A stretch of 64,000 nucleotides of DNA, taken from Betaproteobacteria bacterium (GTDB lineage Bacteria > Pseudomonadota > Gammaproteobacteria > Burkholderiales > Casimicrobiaceae). The position numbers and the translations under genes were made by a program. A model generated the notes under the pieces. The model searched no databases. It was not told the origin of the DNA and saw nothing but the letters and a program-made list of their open reading frames with translations. The DNA is taken from NCBI GenBank assembly GCA_016704895.1, contig JADIZG010000006.1:1-64000 (forward strand). Reading direction: 5' to 3'. Positions 37,086 to 48,096 of this stretch are shown here, piece after piece (the first letter of the stretch is position 1; each line of letters begins with the position of its first letter).

Positions 37086-38317
37086 GCCCGCGCCTGCCCG
37101 CGGACGAACGCGTCGACGCGGCGGACGCCTTCGGCGATCGCCTCCGTCGACGCCGCGTAGGAGAAGCGGATGTGCTGGCCGTCGCCCGGGACGCGGCGGC
37201 CGAAGTGGATGTCGGCCAGCACGGCGACGCCGGCCTCGTGCAGCAGCCGCTTGCGGAACGTCTCGGAGTCGTCGCAGCCGGTCATCCGGCACGCCTCGGT
37301 GACGTTGGGCCACGCGTAGAACGCGCCGCCGGGCGTCTTGCAGCTCACGCCGGGCACCTTGCCCAGCAGCCCGACGATGGTGTCGCGCCGCTCGAGAAAG
37401 CTCGCGCGCATCGCCTCCGCGGCGTCCTGCGGACCGTTCACCGCCTCGACGGCGGCCCACTGCGAGATCTGCGAGGCGCAGGAATCCGTGTTGGTGATCC
37501 AGCGCGTGAACACCGGCGCCAGCGTCCGGTTGGCGGCGAAGCCGATGCGCCATCCGGTCATCGCCCACGTCTTCGACGCGCCGTCGCAGATCACCGTGCG
37601 CTCGAGGAGGCCCGGACGCGTCGCGATCGAGTCGAACGCGCCGTCGTAGGCGAGCCGCGAGTAGATCTCGTCGGCGAACACCCAGATCCGCGGATGGCGC
37701 GCGAGGATCTCGGCGATCGCGTCGAGGTCGCCCTTGCGCAGGATGCCGCCGGTCGGGTTGTGCGGCGTGTTGAGGATGACGAGCCGGGTCTTCGGCGTGA
37801 TCGCGGCCTCGAGCTCCGCCGGGTCGAACGCGAAGTCGCGCGACTCGCGCAGGAAGATCGGCACCGGGACGGCGCCGTTCGCGAGGATCTGCGACTCGTA
37901 GATCGGGAATCCCGGCACCGGGTAGATCACCTCGTCGCCCGCGCCGTGGTCGGTCACCGACGCGATCGTGTAGGCGATGAACGGCTTGGCGCCCGCGCCG
38001 ACGACCACGTCGTCCGGCGCGATCGCGAGCCCCCGCCGCGCGCCGATGTCCCGCGCCGCCGCGGCACGAAGCTCGTCGATGCCGGCCGACGGCGTGTAGC
38101 CGTGCTTGCCCGCCCGGATCGCCGCGATCGCCGCCTCCTGCACGTTCGGCGGCGTCGGGAAGTCGGGCTGGCCGATGCAGAACGAGACGATGTCCTTGCC
38201 CTGCCGCAGGAGCGCGTTGACCTCGGCGAGCACGACGAAGGCGTTCTCGGTGCCGAGCGCCTCGGCGCGGCGCGAGAGCGGCGGGACCGGCGGGTGCGGA
38301 TGGCGTGCTGCGTTCAT
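37082..38317 (-). CDS. PLP-dependent aminotransferase (class I/II) within the lut operon
   Basis: 411 residues, fold type I aminotransferase of the AspC/AlaA type. NTPHNPTGG binds cofactor, VFADEIYSRLAYDG holds the conserved Asp and Tyr, and the PLP lysine is in GASKTWAMTGWRIGF (about residue 250); the C-terminal arginine for the substrate carboxylate is in HIRFSYA. Substrate not certain: alanine, aspartate or an aromatic acid. It overlaps lutB by four bases upstream and lutC by four bases downstream, so it is tightly co-translated with lactate oxidation. An alanine-forming use of the pyruvate made by LutABC is an attractive inference. Confidence 0.93.
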   Translation of the reverse strand: MNAARHPHPPVPPLSRRAEALGTENAFVVLAEVNALLRQGKDIVSFCIGQPDFPTPPNVQEAAIAAIRAGKHGYTPSAGIDELRAAAARDIGARRGLAIAPDDVVVGAGAKPFIAYTIASVTDHGAGDEVIYPVPGFPIYESQILANGAVPVPIFLRESRDFAFDPAELEAAITPKTRLVILNTPHNPTGGILRKGDLDAIAEILARHPRIWVFADEIYSRLAYDGAFDSIATRPGLLERTVICDGASKTWAMTGWRIGFAANRTLAPVFTRWITNTDSCASQISQWAAVEAVNGPQDAAEAMRASFLERRDTIVGLLGKVPGVSCKTPGGAFYAWPNVTEACRMTGCDDSETFRKRLLHEAGVAVLADIHFGRRVPGDGQHIRFSYAASTEAIAEGVRRVDAFVRGQARA

Positions 38318-39732
38318 GGCGATTCTCCGTTGCGCCGTGCGGCGTAGAGCTCCCGGAACGTGCGGCCGGTCGGAGCGGGCATGTCGCGGCCCGCGGTCCA
38401 CGCGCGGCCGAACGGCAGGCGCCGGATCATTCCGTCGCCGCGCGCGAGCATTCGCAGCGCGCGAACGCCCAGGCGCGACGCGGCGGCATAGAGCCCCGGG
38501 CGTCGGGCGACCCATGCCCAGGCCTTCAGCGCGGCACGTTCGCTCCACGGCCGCAGCCTGCGTTCGAACGCCTGCTCGCGCAGCTTGCGCTGCAGGTCGG
38601 GAAGCGGGATCTTCACCGGGCACACGACGCCGCACTGGTTGCAGGACGTCGACGCTGCGGGCAGCTCGTGCGCCTTGTCGAGGCCGACGTACATCGGCGT
38701 CAGGATCGAGCCGATCGGGCCCGGGTAGACCCAGCCGTACGAGTGCCCGCCGACCGCCTGGTAGACCGGGCAGTGGTTCATGCACGCGCCGCAGCGGATG
38801 CAGCGCAGCGCCTCGCGCACTTCGCTCGCCAGCACGCCGGTGCGCCCGCTGTCGACGAGGATGAAATACATGTGGTCGACGCCGTGGAACTCGCCCTCGC
38901 CCCGCGTGCCGGTCAGCACGTCGACGTAGTTCGAGATCGACTGCCCGGTCGCCGAGCGCGGCAGCAGGCGCATCAGCGTCGCGACGTCCTCGAGCGTGGG
39001 AACGATCTTCTCGATGCCGGAGATCGCCACGTGCACCTTCGGCAGCGTCGTCGCGAGCGACGCGTTTCCCTCGTTGGTCACGAGCACCACGGACCCCGTC
39101 TCGGCGACGAAGAAGTTGCCGCCCGAGATGCCCATGTCGGCGGTCAGGTAGTGCTCGCGCAGCACGGCGCGCGCCTCGCGGCAGAGCTCCTCGATCCCCT
39201 CCTTGCGCGGCGTGCCGTGCCTGCGGTGGAAGAGCTCCGTCACCTCCTCCTTCGACTTGTGCAGCGCCGGGCCGACGATGTGCGAGGGCGGCTCGTAGCC
39301 GTTGATCTGGAGGATGTACTCGCCGAGGTCGGTCTCGACGACCTCGAGCCCGGCGCCCTCGATCGCGAGGTCGAGCGCGGACTCCTCCGACACCATCGAC
39401 TTGGACTTGACGATCTTGCGCACGCCGTGGCGGAACGCGATCTCGAGCACCAGCCGGTTGATCTCCGCGGGGTCCTGCGCCCACAGCACCGTCGCGCCCC
39501 GCGCGCGCGCGTTCGCCTCGAACAGCTCGAGCCAGACGTCCAGGTCATCGAGCGCGTGCTGCCGGATCGCCCGCGCCGCGTCGCGCGTGTCCTCGAAGTC
39601 GTCGAGCTCGGTGATCGCCGACCGGCGCTTGCCGACGAACTTGCCCTTGATCTTCTGCAGGTTGCGCTGCAGCCGCTCGTCGCCGAGCTTCTCGCGGGCG
39701 CGCTCCTTGAAATGCATCGACGCGATCTGCAC
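38314..39732 (-). CDS. lutB: L-lactate oxidation iron-sulphur protein LutB
   Basis: 472 residues from GTG 39732 (MQIASMHFKERAREKL fits the family start). The LUD domain (about 70-290; KSKSMVSEESALDL, TADMGISGGNFFVAETGS) is followed by a ferredoxin-like part with two 4Fe-4S motifs, CIRCGACMNHCP (about 308) and CNQCGVVCP (about 358). Electron-transfer subunit of the LutABC complex that oxidises L-lactate to pyruvate. LutA lies upstream by 34 bases. Confidence 0.94.
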   Translation of the reverse strand: MQIASMHFKERAREKLGDERLQRNLQKIKGKFVGKRRSAITELDDFEDTRDAARAIRQHALDDLDVWLELFEANARARGATVLWAQDPAEINRLVLEIAFRHGVRKIVKSKSMVSEESALDLAIEGAGLEVVETDLGEYILQINGYEPPSHIVGPALHKSKEEVTELFHRRHGTPRKEGIEELCREARAVLREHYLTADMGISGGNFFVAETGSVVLVTNEGNASLATTLPKVHVAISGIEKIVPTLEDVATLMRLLPRSATGQSISNYVDVLTGTRGEGEFHGVDHMYFILVDSGRTGVLASEVREALRCIRCGACMNHCPVYQAVGGHSYGWVYPGPIGSILTPMYVGLDKAHELPAASTSCNQCGVVCPVKIPLPDLQRKLREQAFERRLRPWSERAALKAWAWVARRPGLYAAASRLGVRALRMLARGDGMIRRLPFGRAWTAGRDMPAPTGRTFRELYAARRNGESP

Positions 39733-39766
39733 GCCTTGCTCCGGAATCAGCCCGCGCCGGCGGCCC

Positions 39767-40495
39767 TCACGGCCGCTCGCCGGCGAGCACTTCGGCTATG
39801 TGAAGGACCTGCGTCGACGCATGACCGCGTCGACGCAAGCGTCCCTCGATGTTCAGCATGCAGCCCAGGTCGCCCAGCACGACGGCGTCGGCCCCGCTCG
39901 CCTCGACGTGCCTGCACTTGTCGTCCGCGAGGCGCGCCGAGATATCGCCGAACTTGACCGAGAACGTCCCGCCGAAACCGCAGCAGGTCTCGCACTCGGC
40001 CATCTCGGCGAGCGAGAGCCCCGAGACCTTCCCGAGCAGTGCGCGCGGCTGGCCCTTGACCCCCATCTCGCGCAGGCCGGCACAGCTATCGTGATAGGTG
40101 ACGGTGCCGTCGAAGCGGCCCGGGACGAAGTCGACCTTCAGCACGTCGACCAGGAATTGCGTGAGCTCCCAGGTCCTGGCGCCGAGCCGCTCGGCCCGGG
40201 ACTTCCACGCAGGGTCGCCCGACAGCAGCTCGGCGTAGTGCGTCCGGACCATGCCGCTGCATGAACCCGACGGGGCGACGACGTGATCGAAACCCTCGAA
40301 CTCCTCGACGAACTTGCGCGCCAGCGCGATCGCGTCGTCACGGTCGCCCGAGTTGTACGCCGGCTGGCCGCAGCAGGTCTGCCGGTCCGGAACCACGACC
40401 TCGACGCCCGGCCGGTCGAGCAGCTTCAGCGCCGCGAAACCGATCGACGGCCGCATCAGGTCCACGAGACAGGTGACGAACAGACCGACGCGCAT
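39767..40495 (-). CDS. lutA: L-lactate oxidation (Fe-S)-binding protein LutA
   Basis: 242 residues with the two cysteine-rich CCG domains that bind a noncubane 4Fe-4S cluster, as in heterodisulphide reductase B and GlpC: QTCCGQPAYNSGD (about 39) and AECETCCGFGGTFS (about 165), plus single Cys in APSGSCSGM and YHDSC. First gene of the lut operon; a 57-base gap separates it from nuoN upstream, so it may be transcribed by read-through from the nuo operon or from its own promoter there. Confidence 0.94.
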   Translation of the reverse strand: MRVGLFVTCLVDLMRPSIGFAALKLLDRPGVEVVVPDRQTCCGQPAYNSGDRDDAIALARKFVEEFEGFDHVVAPSGSCSGMVRTHYAELLSGDPAWKSRAERLGARTWELTQFLVDVLKVDFVPGRFDGTVTYHDSCAGLREMGVKGQPRALLGKVSGLSLAEMAECETCCGFGGTFSVKFGDISARLADDKCRHVEASGADAVVLGDLGCMLNIEGRLRRRGHASTQVLHIAEVLAGERP

Positions 40496-40552
40496 GGCAA
40501 ATCGATGGTAGCACGGGCCCCGTGTGCAGCCGCGCACGGCCGCGGGCGCGGG

Positions 40553-41992
40553 TCAGAAGTGCGACTGCGTGACCGCGAGCGTGCAGAGCCCCATCAGGTA
40601 CTGGGGCAGGATGCCGAACACGAGCAGCGCGATGCCGTTCGCCGACAGGAGGGCGCGCGCGTCCCCGGGCGCGACGATCGGCGAGGTGTCGACCGGATCG
40701 TCGAAGTACATGAGCTTGACCACGCGCAGGTAGTAGAACGCGCCGACGACCGACGTCAGCACCGCGACGACGGCGAGCCACACGAAGCCCTGGTTGACCG
40801 CGGCCTCGATCACCGCGAACTTCGCGTAGAAGCCCAGCGTCGGCGGTACGCCCGCGAGCGAGAACATCACGATCAGCATGACGAACGCCCACCACGGCGA
40901 GCGCCGGTTGAGGCCCTTGAAATCGTCGATCTGGTCGGCCTCGAATCCCTCGCGCGACAGGAGCAGCATCACGCCGAACGACGCGAGGCTCGTCAGCACG
41001 TACGCGACCACGTAGAACATCGCCGCCGAGTAGCCGTTGAGGTCCGCCGCGAGGAAGCCCATGAGCATGAAGCCCATGTTGGCGATCGTCGAGTACGCGA
41101 GCATCCGCTTGATGTTCACCTGCGCGATCGCGACGAGGTTGCCGAGCACCATCGACAGCACCGCCAGCACGATCAGCATGCCCTGCCAGTCGAACTCGAG
41201 CCCCTTGAGCGCGCCCGCGAGCACGCGCAGCGTGAACGCGAACGCCGCCAGCTTGGGCGCGGTGCCGATGAGGAGCGTCACCGGCGTCGGGGCGCCGTGG
41301 TACACGTCCGGCACCCACATGTGGTACGGGACGACGCCGAGCTTGAACGCGATGCCGGACACGACGAACACGAGGCCGAACACGAGCAGCGTGCGGTTGC
41401 CCTGCACGCCGAGCGTCGCGTCGGCGACCCGGTCGAGGTCGAGGTGCCCGGTCGCCCCGTAGATCATCGAGATGCCGTAGAGCAGCATGCCGGACGCGAG
41501 CGCCCCGAGCACGAAGTACTTCATCGCCGCCTCGGAGGGCGCGCTCGAATCGCGCTGCAGCGCGACCAGCGCGTAGAGCGACAGCGACATCAGCTCGAGG
41601 CCCAGGTAGAGCGTGATGAAGTTGGCCGCCGCCATCATCACCATCATCCCGAGCAGCGAGAACAGCGTGAGCACGAACATCTCGCCGCGGAACAGTCCCC
41701 GCGCCATCAGGTACGCGCGCGAATAGAACAGCATCAGCGAGACGGCGACCAGCGCGAACAGCCTGAGCACGTCGGAAAGCATGTCGTCGACGACCATGCC
41801 GGAGAACGCATGGACGGGGGCGAGCTGCGCGGTCGCGACCACGATCCAGATCGTGGCGAGCAGCGCGACCTGGGTGAGCCAGAAGCTCACGTGCCGCTTC
41901 GACTCCGGCACGAACAGGTCGACGATCAGCACGACGCACGCCGAGACGAGGATCGCGATCTCGGGCAGGACGGTGTAGAGCTGGGCAATCAT
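40553..41992 (-). CDS. nuoN: NADH-quinone oxidoreductase subunit N
   Basis: 479 residues, about 14 TM helices, one of the three antiporter-like proton-pumping subunits of complex I. Conserved Glu in LYLGLELMSLSLYAL (about 130) and Lys in AAMKYFVLGALASGMLLYG (about 160); the second lysine lies in the IKRMLAYSTIANMGF segment. Last gene of the 14-gene operon; 16 bases after nuoM. Confidence 0.96.
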   Translation of the reverse strand: MIAQLYTVLPEIAILVSACVVLIVDLFVPESKRHVSFWLTQVALLATIWIVVATAQLAPVHAFSGMVVDDMLSDVLRLFALVAVSLMLFYSRAYLMARGLFRGEMFVLTLFSLLGMMVMMAAANFITLYLGLELMSLSLYALVALQRDSSAPSEAAMKYFVLGALASGMLLYGISMIYGATGHLDLDRVADATLGVQGNRTLLVFGLVFVVSGIAFKLGVVPYHMWVPDVYHGAPTPVTLLIGTAPKLAAFAFTLRVLAGALKGLEFDWQGMLIVLAVLSMVLGNLVAIAQVNIKRMLAYSTIANMGFMLMGFLAADLNGYSAAMFYVVAYVLTSLASFGVMLLLSREGFEADQIDDFKGLNRRSPWWAFVMLIVMFSLAGVPPTLGFYAKFAVIEAAVNQGFVWLAVVAVLTSVVGAFYYLRVVKLMYFDDPVDTSPIVAPGDARALLSANGIALLVFGILPQYLMGLCTLAVTQSHF

Positions 41993-42008
41993 CGGGAGGC
42001 GCTTCCGC

Positions 42009-43481
42009 TCAGAGCTTGCTCTTCGCGACGTGCGCGAGCAGGTCGATCACCGAGACGTGCATCACGTCGACGAAGGGCTTCGGCCAGATCCCCATCGCCA
42101 GCACCGCCACGGCGACCACCGCCAGCAGCCAGAATTCGCGGCGGCTGACGTCGGCGAGCGCCGCGACGTGGGGATTCGCCACCGCGCCGAACACCACGCG
42201 CTTCACCATCCAGAGCGTGTACGCGGCCCCGAGGATGAGCGTCAGCGCCGCCGCGAAGCCCAGCCACGGATTCGCCTTCACCGCCGCGAGGATCACCAGG
42301 AACTCGCCGACGAAGCCGGAGGTCGCCGGCAACCCCGCGTTGGCCATCGAGAACAGCATGACGAACGCGGCGAACTTCGGCATCGTGTTCGCGACGCCGC
42401 CGAAGTCCGCGATCTGGCGGCTGTGCATCCGGTCGTAGAGGACGCCGACGCACAGGAACATCGCCGCCGACACGAAGCCGTGCGAGATCATCTGCGCGAG
42501 CGCGCCCTCGACGCCCAGCGGGCTGAACAGGAAGAAGCCGAGCGTCACGAAGCCCATGTGCGAGATCGACGAGTACGCGATCAGCTTCTTCATGTCGGCC
42601 TGCACCAGCGCGACGAAGCCGATGTAGATCACCGCGACGAGCGAGAGCACGATCACGAACCCCGACAGGTAGCGGCTCGCGTCAGGCAGGATCGGCAGGA
42701 TGAAGCGGATGAAGCCGTACGCGCCGATCTTGAGCGTGATCGCGGCGAGGATCACCGAGCCGCCGGTCGGGGCCTCGACGTGCGCGTCGGGCAGCCAGGT
42801 GTGGACCGGCCACATCGGCACCTTGACCGAGAACGCGAGGAAGAACGCGGCGAACAGCGCGATCTGGACCGGCAGCGACAGCGGGACCCGGTACCAGTCC
42901 TGCAGCGCGAAGCTCTCGGTGACGTTGTACAGGTAGACGAGCGCCACCAGCATCAGCACCGAGCCCGCCAGCGTGTAGAGGAAGAACTTGATCGCCGCGT
43001 ACTCCCGGCGCGGCCCGCCCCAGATGCCGATGATCAGGTACATCGGGATCAGCATCGCCTCGAAGAACACGTAGAACAGCACGCCGTCCATCGCGGCGAA
43101 CGCGCCGTTGATGAGCCCGGACATGATCAGGAACGCCGCCATGTACTGGGCGACGCGCGACTGGATCACCTCCCAGCCGGCCCAGACGACGAGCAGCGTC
43201 ATCAAGCTGTTCAGGATCACGAACAGCACCGAGATGCCGTCGACGCCCAGGAAGTACCAGACGTCGAAGCGCGGGATCCATTCGCCCCGCTCGACGAACT
43301 GCAGCGCCGAGGTCGTCGTGTCGAAATGGGTGAACAGCGGCAGCGTGACCAGGAAGCCGGCGAGCGCGCCCGCGAGCGCGACCCAGCGCGCCCGATGCGC
43401 GTCGCTGTCCCGGTGCAGCACCAGCACCGCCAGACCCGCGAGGATCGGGACCCAGATCGAGAGGGAGAGGTAGGGAATCAT
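42009..43481 (-). CDS. nuoM: NADH-quinone oxidoreductase subunit M
   Basis: 490 residues, antiporter-like membrane subunit of complex I. Conserved Glu in YVFFEAMLIPMYLIIGIWG (about 145), Lys in FSVKVPMWPVHTWLPDAH and MKKLIAYSSISHMGF. Full length. Nested between nuoL (16 bases) and nuoN. Confidence 0.96.
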   Translation of the reverse strand: MIPYLSLSIWVPILAGLAVLVLHRDSDAHRARWVALAGALAGFLVTLPLFTHFDTTTSALQFVERGEWIPRFDVWYFLGVDGISVLFVILNSLMTLLVVWAGWEVIQSRVAQYMAAFLIMSGLINGAFAAMDGVLFYVFFEAMLIPMYLIIGIWGGPRREYAAIKFFLYTLAGSVLMLVALVYLYNVTESFALQDWYRVPLSLPVQIALFAAFFLAFSVKVPMWPVHTWLPDAHVEAPTGGSVILAAITLKIGAYGFIRFILPILPDASRYLSGFVIVLSLVAVIYIGFVALVQADMKKLIAYSSISHMGFVTLGFFLFSPLGVEGALAQMISHGFVSAAMFLCVGVLYDRMHSRQIADFGGVANTMPKFAAFVMLFSMANAGLPATSGFVGEFLVILAAVKANPWLGFAAALTLILGAAYTLWMVKRVVFGAVANPHVAALADVSRREFWLLAVVAVAVLAMGIWPKPFVDVMHVSVIDLLAHVAKSKL

Positions 43482-43497
43482 CGGCGTCGCTCCGGGC

Positions 43498-45528
<2,031 letters not shown>

Positions 45529-45538
45529 GGCGTCCGCG

Positions 45539-45859
45539 TCAGCCCTTGAGCTTGCCCAGGTCGTCGACGTTGATCGAGCCGACGTTGCGGAACAGCGTCA
45601 CGAGGATCGCCAGCCCGATCGCCGACTCGGCGGCCGCGACGGTGAGGATGAAGAACACGAACACCTGCCCCGCCATGTCCCCCAGGTGCGCCGAGAACGC
45701 GACGAAGTTCAGGTTGACGGCGAGCAGCATCAGCTCGATCGCCATGAGCAGGATCAGCACGTTCTTCCGGTTGAGGAAGATGCCCGCGACGCTGATCGCG
45801 AACAGCACCGCGCCCAGCACGAGGTAGTGCGCCAGCGTCGGCGCGGTCAGGAACGACAC
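45539..45859 (-). CDS. nuoK: NADH-quinone oxidoreductase subunit K
   Basis: 106 residues, three TM helices, with the two conserved membrane glutamates (ELMLLAVNLNF and AAAESAIGLAI). GTG 45859 is supported by GGAGAAG four bases upstream, and gives a terminus only slightly longer than usual. Proton-path subunit homologous to MrpC. Confidence 0.95.
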   Translation of the reverse strand: MSFLTAPTLAHYLVLGAVLFAISVAGIFLNRKNVLILLMAIELMLLAVNLNFVAFSAHLGDMAGQVFVFFILTVAAAESAIGLAILVTLFRNVGSINVDDLGKLKG

Positions 45860-45913
45860 GTCGCTTCTCCCCTTCTCCTGCGCCCCCGCGTCGGGCAGTG
45901 GCGCATTTCCCTT

Positions 45914-46510
45914 TCAGCCTTCACGCTTTTCCGCCGGCATCCTGACCAGCCGGACGCGGTCCTCGCGCCGGACCTTCACCTGCTCTGCCACATCCTGGAT
46001 CTTCGTCTCGCGGCGGCGCCGGTAGGTCAGCGCGATGGCCGCGACGATCGCCACGAGCAGCAGCACCGCCGCCAGCTCGAACGGATAGACGTAGTCGACG
46101 TAGAGCAGCCTGCCCAGCGCCTTCGTGTTGCTGCCGGCGGCCGGCGCGGCCGCGCTGCCCGCCCCCTTGGTGCCGGACAGGATCACCAGCACCATCTCGA
46201 GCAGCACCAGGCCGCCGACCGCAGCGCCCACCGGCAGGTAACTGCGGAAATGCCTGCGCATCTCCTCGAAATTGACGTCGAGCATCATGACGACGAACAG
46301 GAACAGCACCATCACGGCGCCGACGTAGACCAGCACCAGCGCGATCGCCAGGAACTCGGCGCCCAGCAGCAGCCAGATGCCGGCCGCCGTGAAGAACGAC
46401 AGCACGAGCCAGAGGGCCGCGTGCACCGGGCTCTTCACGCTGATGACGCGCAGCGCCGCGAACACGAGGATCGCGGCGAACAGGTAGAAGACGGCGGTCT
46501 GGAAGGACAT
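45914..46510 (-). CDS. nuoJ: NADH-quinone oxidoreductase subunit J
   Basis: 198 residues, five TM helices; conserved segment LVYVGAVMVLFLFVVMMLD (about 57-75), whose helix rotates during the catalytic cycle. The last 30 residues are a charged cytoplasmic tail. 23 bases after nuoI, 54 before nuoK. Confidence 0.95.
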   Translation of the reverse strand: MSFQTAVFYLFAAILVFAALRVISVKSPVHAALWLVLSFFTAAGIWLLLGAEFLAIALVLVYVGAVMVLFLFVVMMLDVNFEEMRRHFRSYLPVGAAVGGLVLLEMVLVILSGTKGAGSAAAPAAGSNTKALGRLLYVDYVYPFELAAVLLLVAIVAAIALTYRRRRETKIQDVAEQVKVRREDRVRLVRMPAEKREG

Positions 46511-46533
46511 GGCCTACGCGCGGATCCGGGCGT

Positions 46534-47025
46534 TCATCGGAACTTCGCATCCTCGGCGCGATCCGCCGCGATCTGCGCCTCGAGGCGGTCGCCCACCGCG
46601 AGGAGCATGTCCTTCGTGTAGTAGAGGTCGCCGCGCTTCTCGCCGTGGTACTCGAGCACGCGCGTCTCGACGATCGAGTCGACCGGGCAGCTCTCCTCGC
46701 AGAACCCGCAGAAGATGCACTTCGTGAGGTCGATGTCGTAGCGGGTCGTCCGGCGGGTGCCGTCCGCGCGCTGCTCGGACTCGATCGTGATCGCGAGCGC
46801 GGGACAGATCGCCTCGCACAGCTTGCACGCGATGCAGCGCTCCTCCCCGTTCGGGTAGCGGCGGAGCGCGTGGAGACCGCGGAAGCGCGGGCTCTGCGGC
46901 GTCTTCTCCTCGGGGAACTGGACGGTCATCTTCCGCGCGAACATGTGCCGGCCCGTGAGCATGAGGCCCCGGCCCAGCTCGAGCAGGAACCAGGTCTGCA
47001 GGAAATCGCGTACGCGCTGCATCAT
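46534..47025 (-). CDS. nuoI: NADH-quinone oxidoreductase subunit I
   Basis: 163 residues with two complete 4Fe-4S motifs, CIACKLCEAICP and CIFCGFCEESCP, that hold clusters N6a and N6b and pass electrons towards NuoB. N-terminal amphipathic helix (FLQTWFLLELGRGLMLTG) rests on the membrane arm. ATG 47025 chosen (a second ATG is adjacent); nuoH ends 5 bases upstream. Confidence 0.96.
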   Translation of the reverse strand: MMQRVRDFLQTWFLLELGRGLMLTGRHMFARKMTVQFPEEKTPQSPRFRGLHALRRYPNGEERCIACKLCEAICPALAITIESEQRADGTRRTTRYDIDLTKCIFCGFCEESCPVDSIVETRVLEYHGEKRGDLYYTKDMLLAVGDRLEAQIAADRAEDAKFR

Positions 47026-47030
47026 GGCGG

Positions 47031-48092
47031 TCAGTGGAACAGCGGCGCGAAGCGCGTCTGCATCATCGTGCCGATGAAGACGATCCACACCAGCGTGAGA
47101 GGGATGAACACCTTCCAGCCCAGGCGCATCACCTGGTCGTACCGGTAGCGCGGGAACGTCGCCCGCACCCACAGGAAGATGAAGAGCACGAAGGCGACCT
47201 TCGCGCCCAGCCAGAGGAGGCCGTCCCCGAACGGGGCGAAGCCCCCGATCAGGACGTCGTTCAGGATCGGGAACGGCGAGAGCCAGCCACCGAGGAACAG
47301 GACCGACGCGAGCGTCGCGATCAGGATCATGTTCATGTACTCGGCGAGGAAGAACACCGCGAAGGAAACGCCCGAGTACTCGACGTGGAAGCCGGCGACG
47401 ATCTCGCTCTCGCCCTCGGCGAGGTCGAACGGGTGCCGGTTGGTCTCGGCGATGCCCGACACGATGTAGACGACGAACATCGGCAGCAGCGGCCAGACGT
47501 ACCAGTACGCGGCGCCGCCCTCCTGCCCGAGGACGATCTCGCGCAGGTTCAGGCTGCTCGCGCACATCAGCACGGCGACCAGCGCGAATCCCATCGCGAG
47601 CTCGTAGCTCACGATCTGCGCCGCGGAGCGCAGCGCGCCCAGGAACGCGTACTTCGAGTTCGACGCCCAGCCCGCGAGGATGATCCCGTAGACGCCCATC
47701 GACGTCATCGCGAGGAGGTAGAGGAGTCCGGCGTTGACGTCGGCGATCACCAGCGTGTCGGTGAGCGGGACGACCGCCCACGCGGCGACCGCGGGGCCGA
47801 TCGCGAGGATCGGCGCGATGAAGAACAGGTACCGGTTCGCGCCGGTCGGGACGACGATCTCCTTGAAGATCAGCTTGAAGACGTCGGCGAACGGCTGCAG
47901 CAGGCCGAACGGCCCCACGCGGTTCGGCCCGATGCGCACCTGCATGTAGCCGATGACCTTGCGCTCGACCAGCGTCAGGTAGGCCACGCCCAGGATGAGC
48001 GGCACGACGAGCGCGACGATCTTGACGAGCGTCCAGATCGGGAGCCAGGCAGGCCCGAGGAAGTCGCGCACCGGGGCGATCAGCGCATCCAT
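47031..48092 (-). CDS. nuoH: NADH-quinone oxidoreductase subunit H
   Basis: 353 residues, eight TM helices, forms part of the quinone chamber. Signature GPNRVGPFGLLQPFADVFKL and ETNRHPFDLAEGESEIVAG are intact. ATG 48092 (DALIAPVRDFLG) is chosen over GTG 48113 because the latter would overlap nuoG by 17 bases, whereas the ATG starts 4 bases after the nuoG stop. Confidence 0.95.
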   Translation of the reverse strand: MDALIAPVRDFLGPAWLPIWTLVKIVALVVPLILGVAYLTLVERKVIGYMQVRIGPNRVGPFGLLQPFADVFKLIFKEIVVPTGANRYLFFIAPILAIGPAVAAWAVVPLTDTLVIADVNAGLLYLLAMTSMGVYGIILAGWASNSKYAFLGALRSAAQIVSYELAMGFALVAVLMCASSLNLREIVLGQEGGAAYWYVWPLLPMFVVYIVSGIAETNRHPFDLAEGESEIVAGFHVEYSGVSFAVFFLAEYMNMILIATLASVLFLGGWLSPFPILNDVLIGGFAPFGDGLLWLGAKVAFVLFIFLWVRATFPRYRYDQVMRLGWKVFIPLTLVWIVFIGTMMQTRFAPLFH

Positions 48093-48096
48093 GGCG

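Noticed and set aside
40283..42148. Long plus-strand open frame (over 600 codons) rich in Arg, Asp, Glu and His opposite nuoN and nuoM, with similar ones opposite nuoL and nuoH.
   Set aside because: Their composition is the mirror of GC-rich membrane-protein codons, they match no fold, and the minus-strand genes are full-length complex I subunits.
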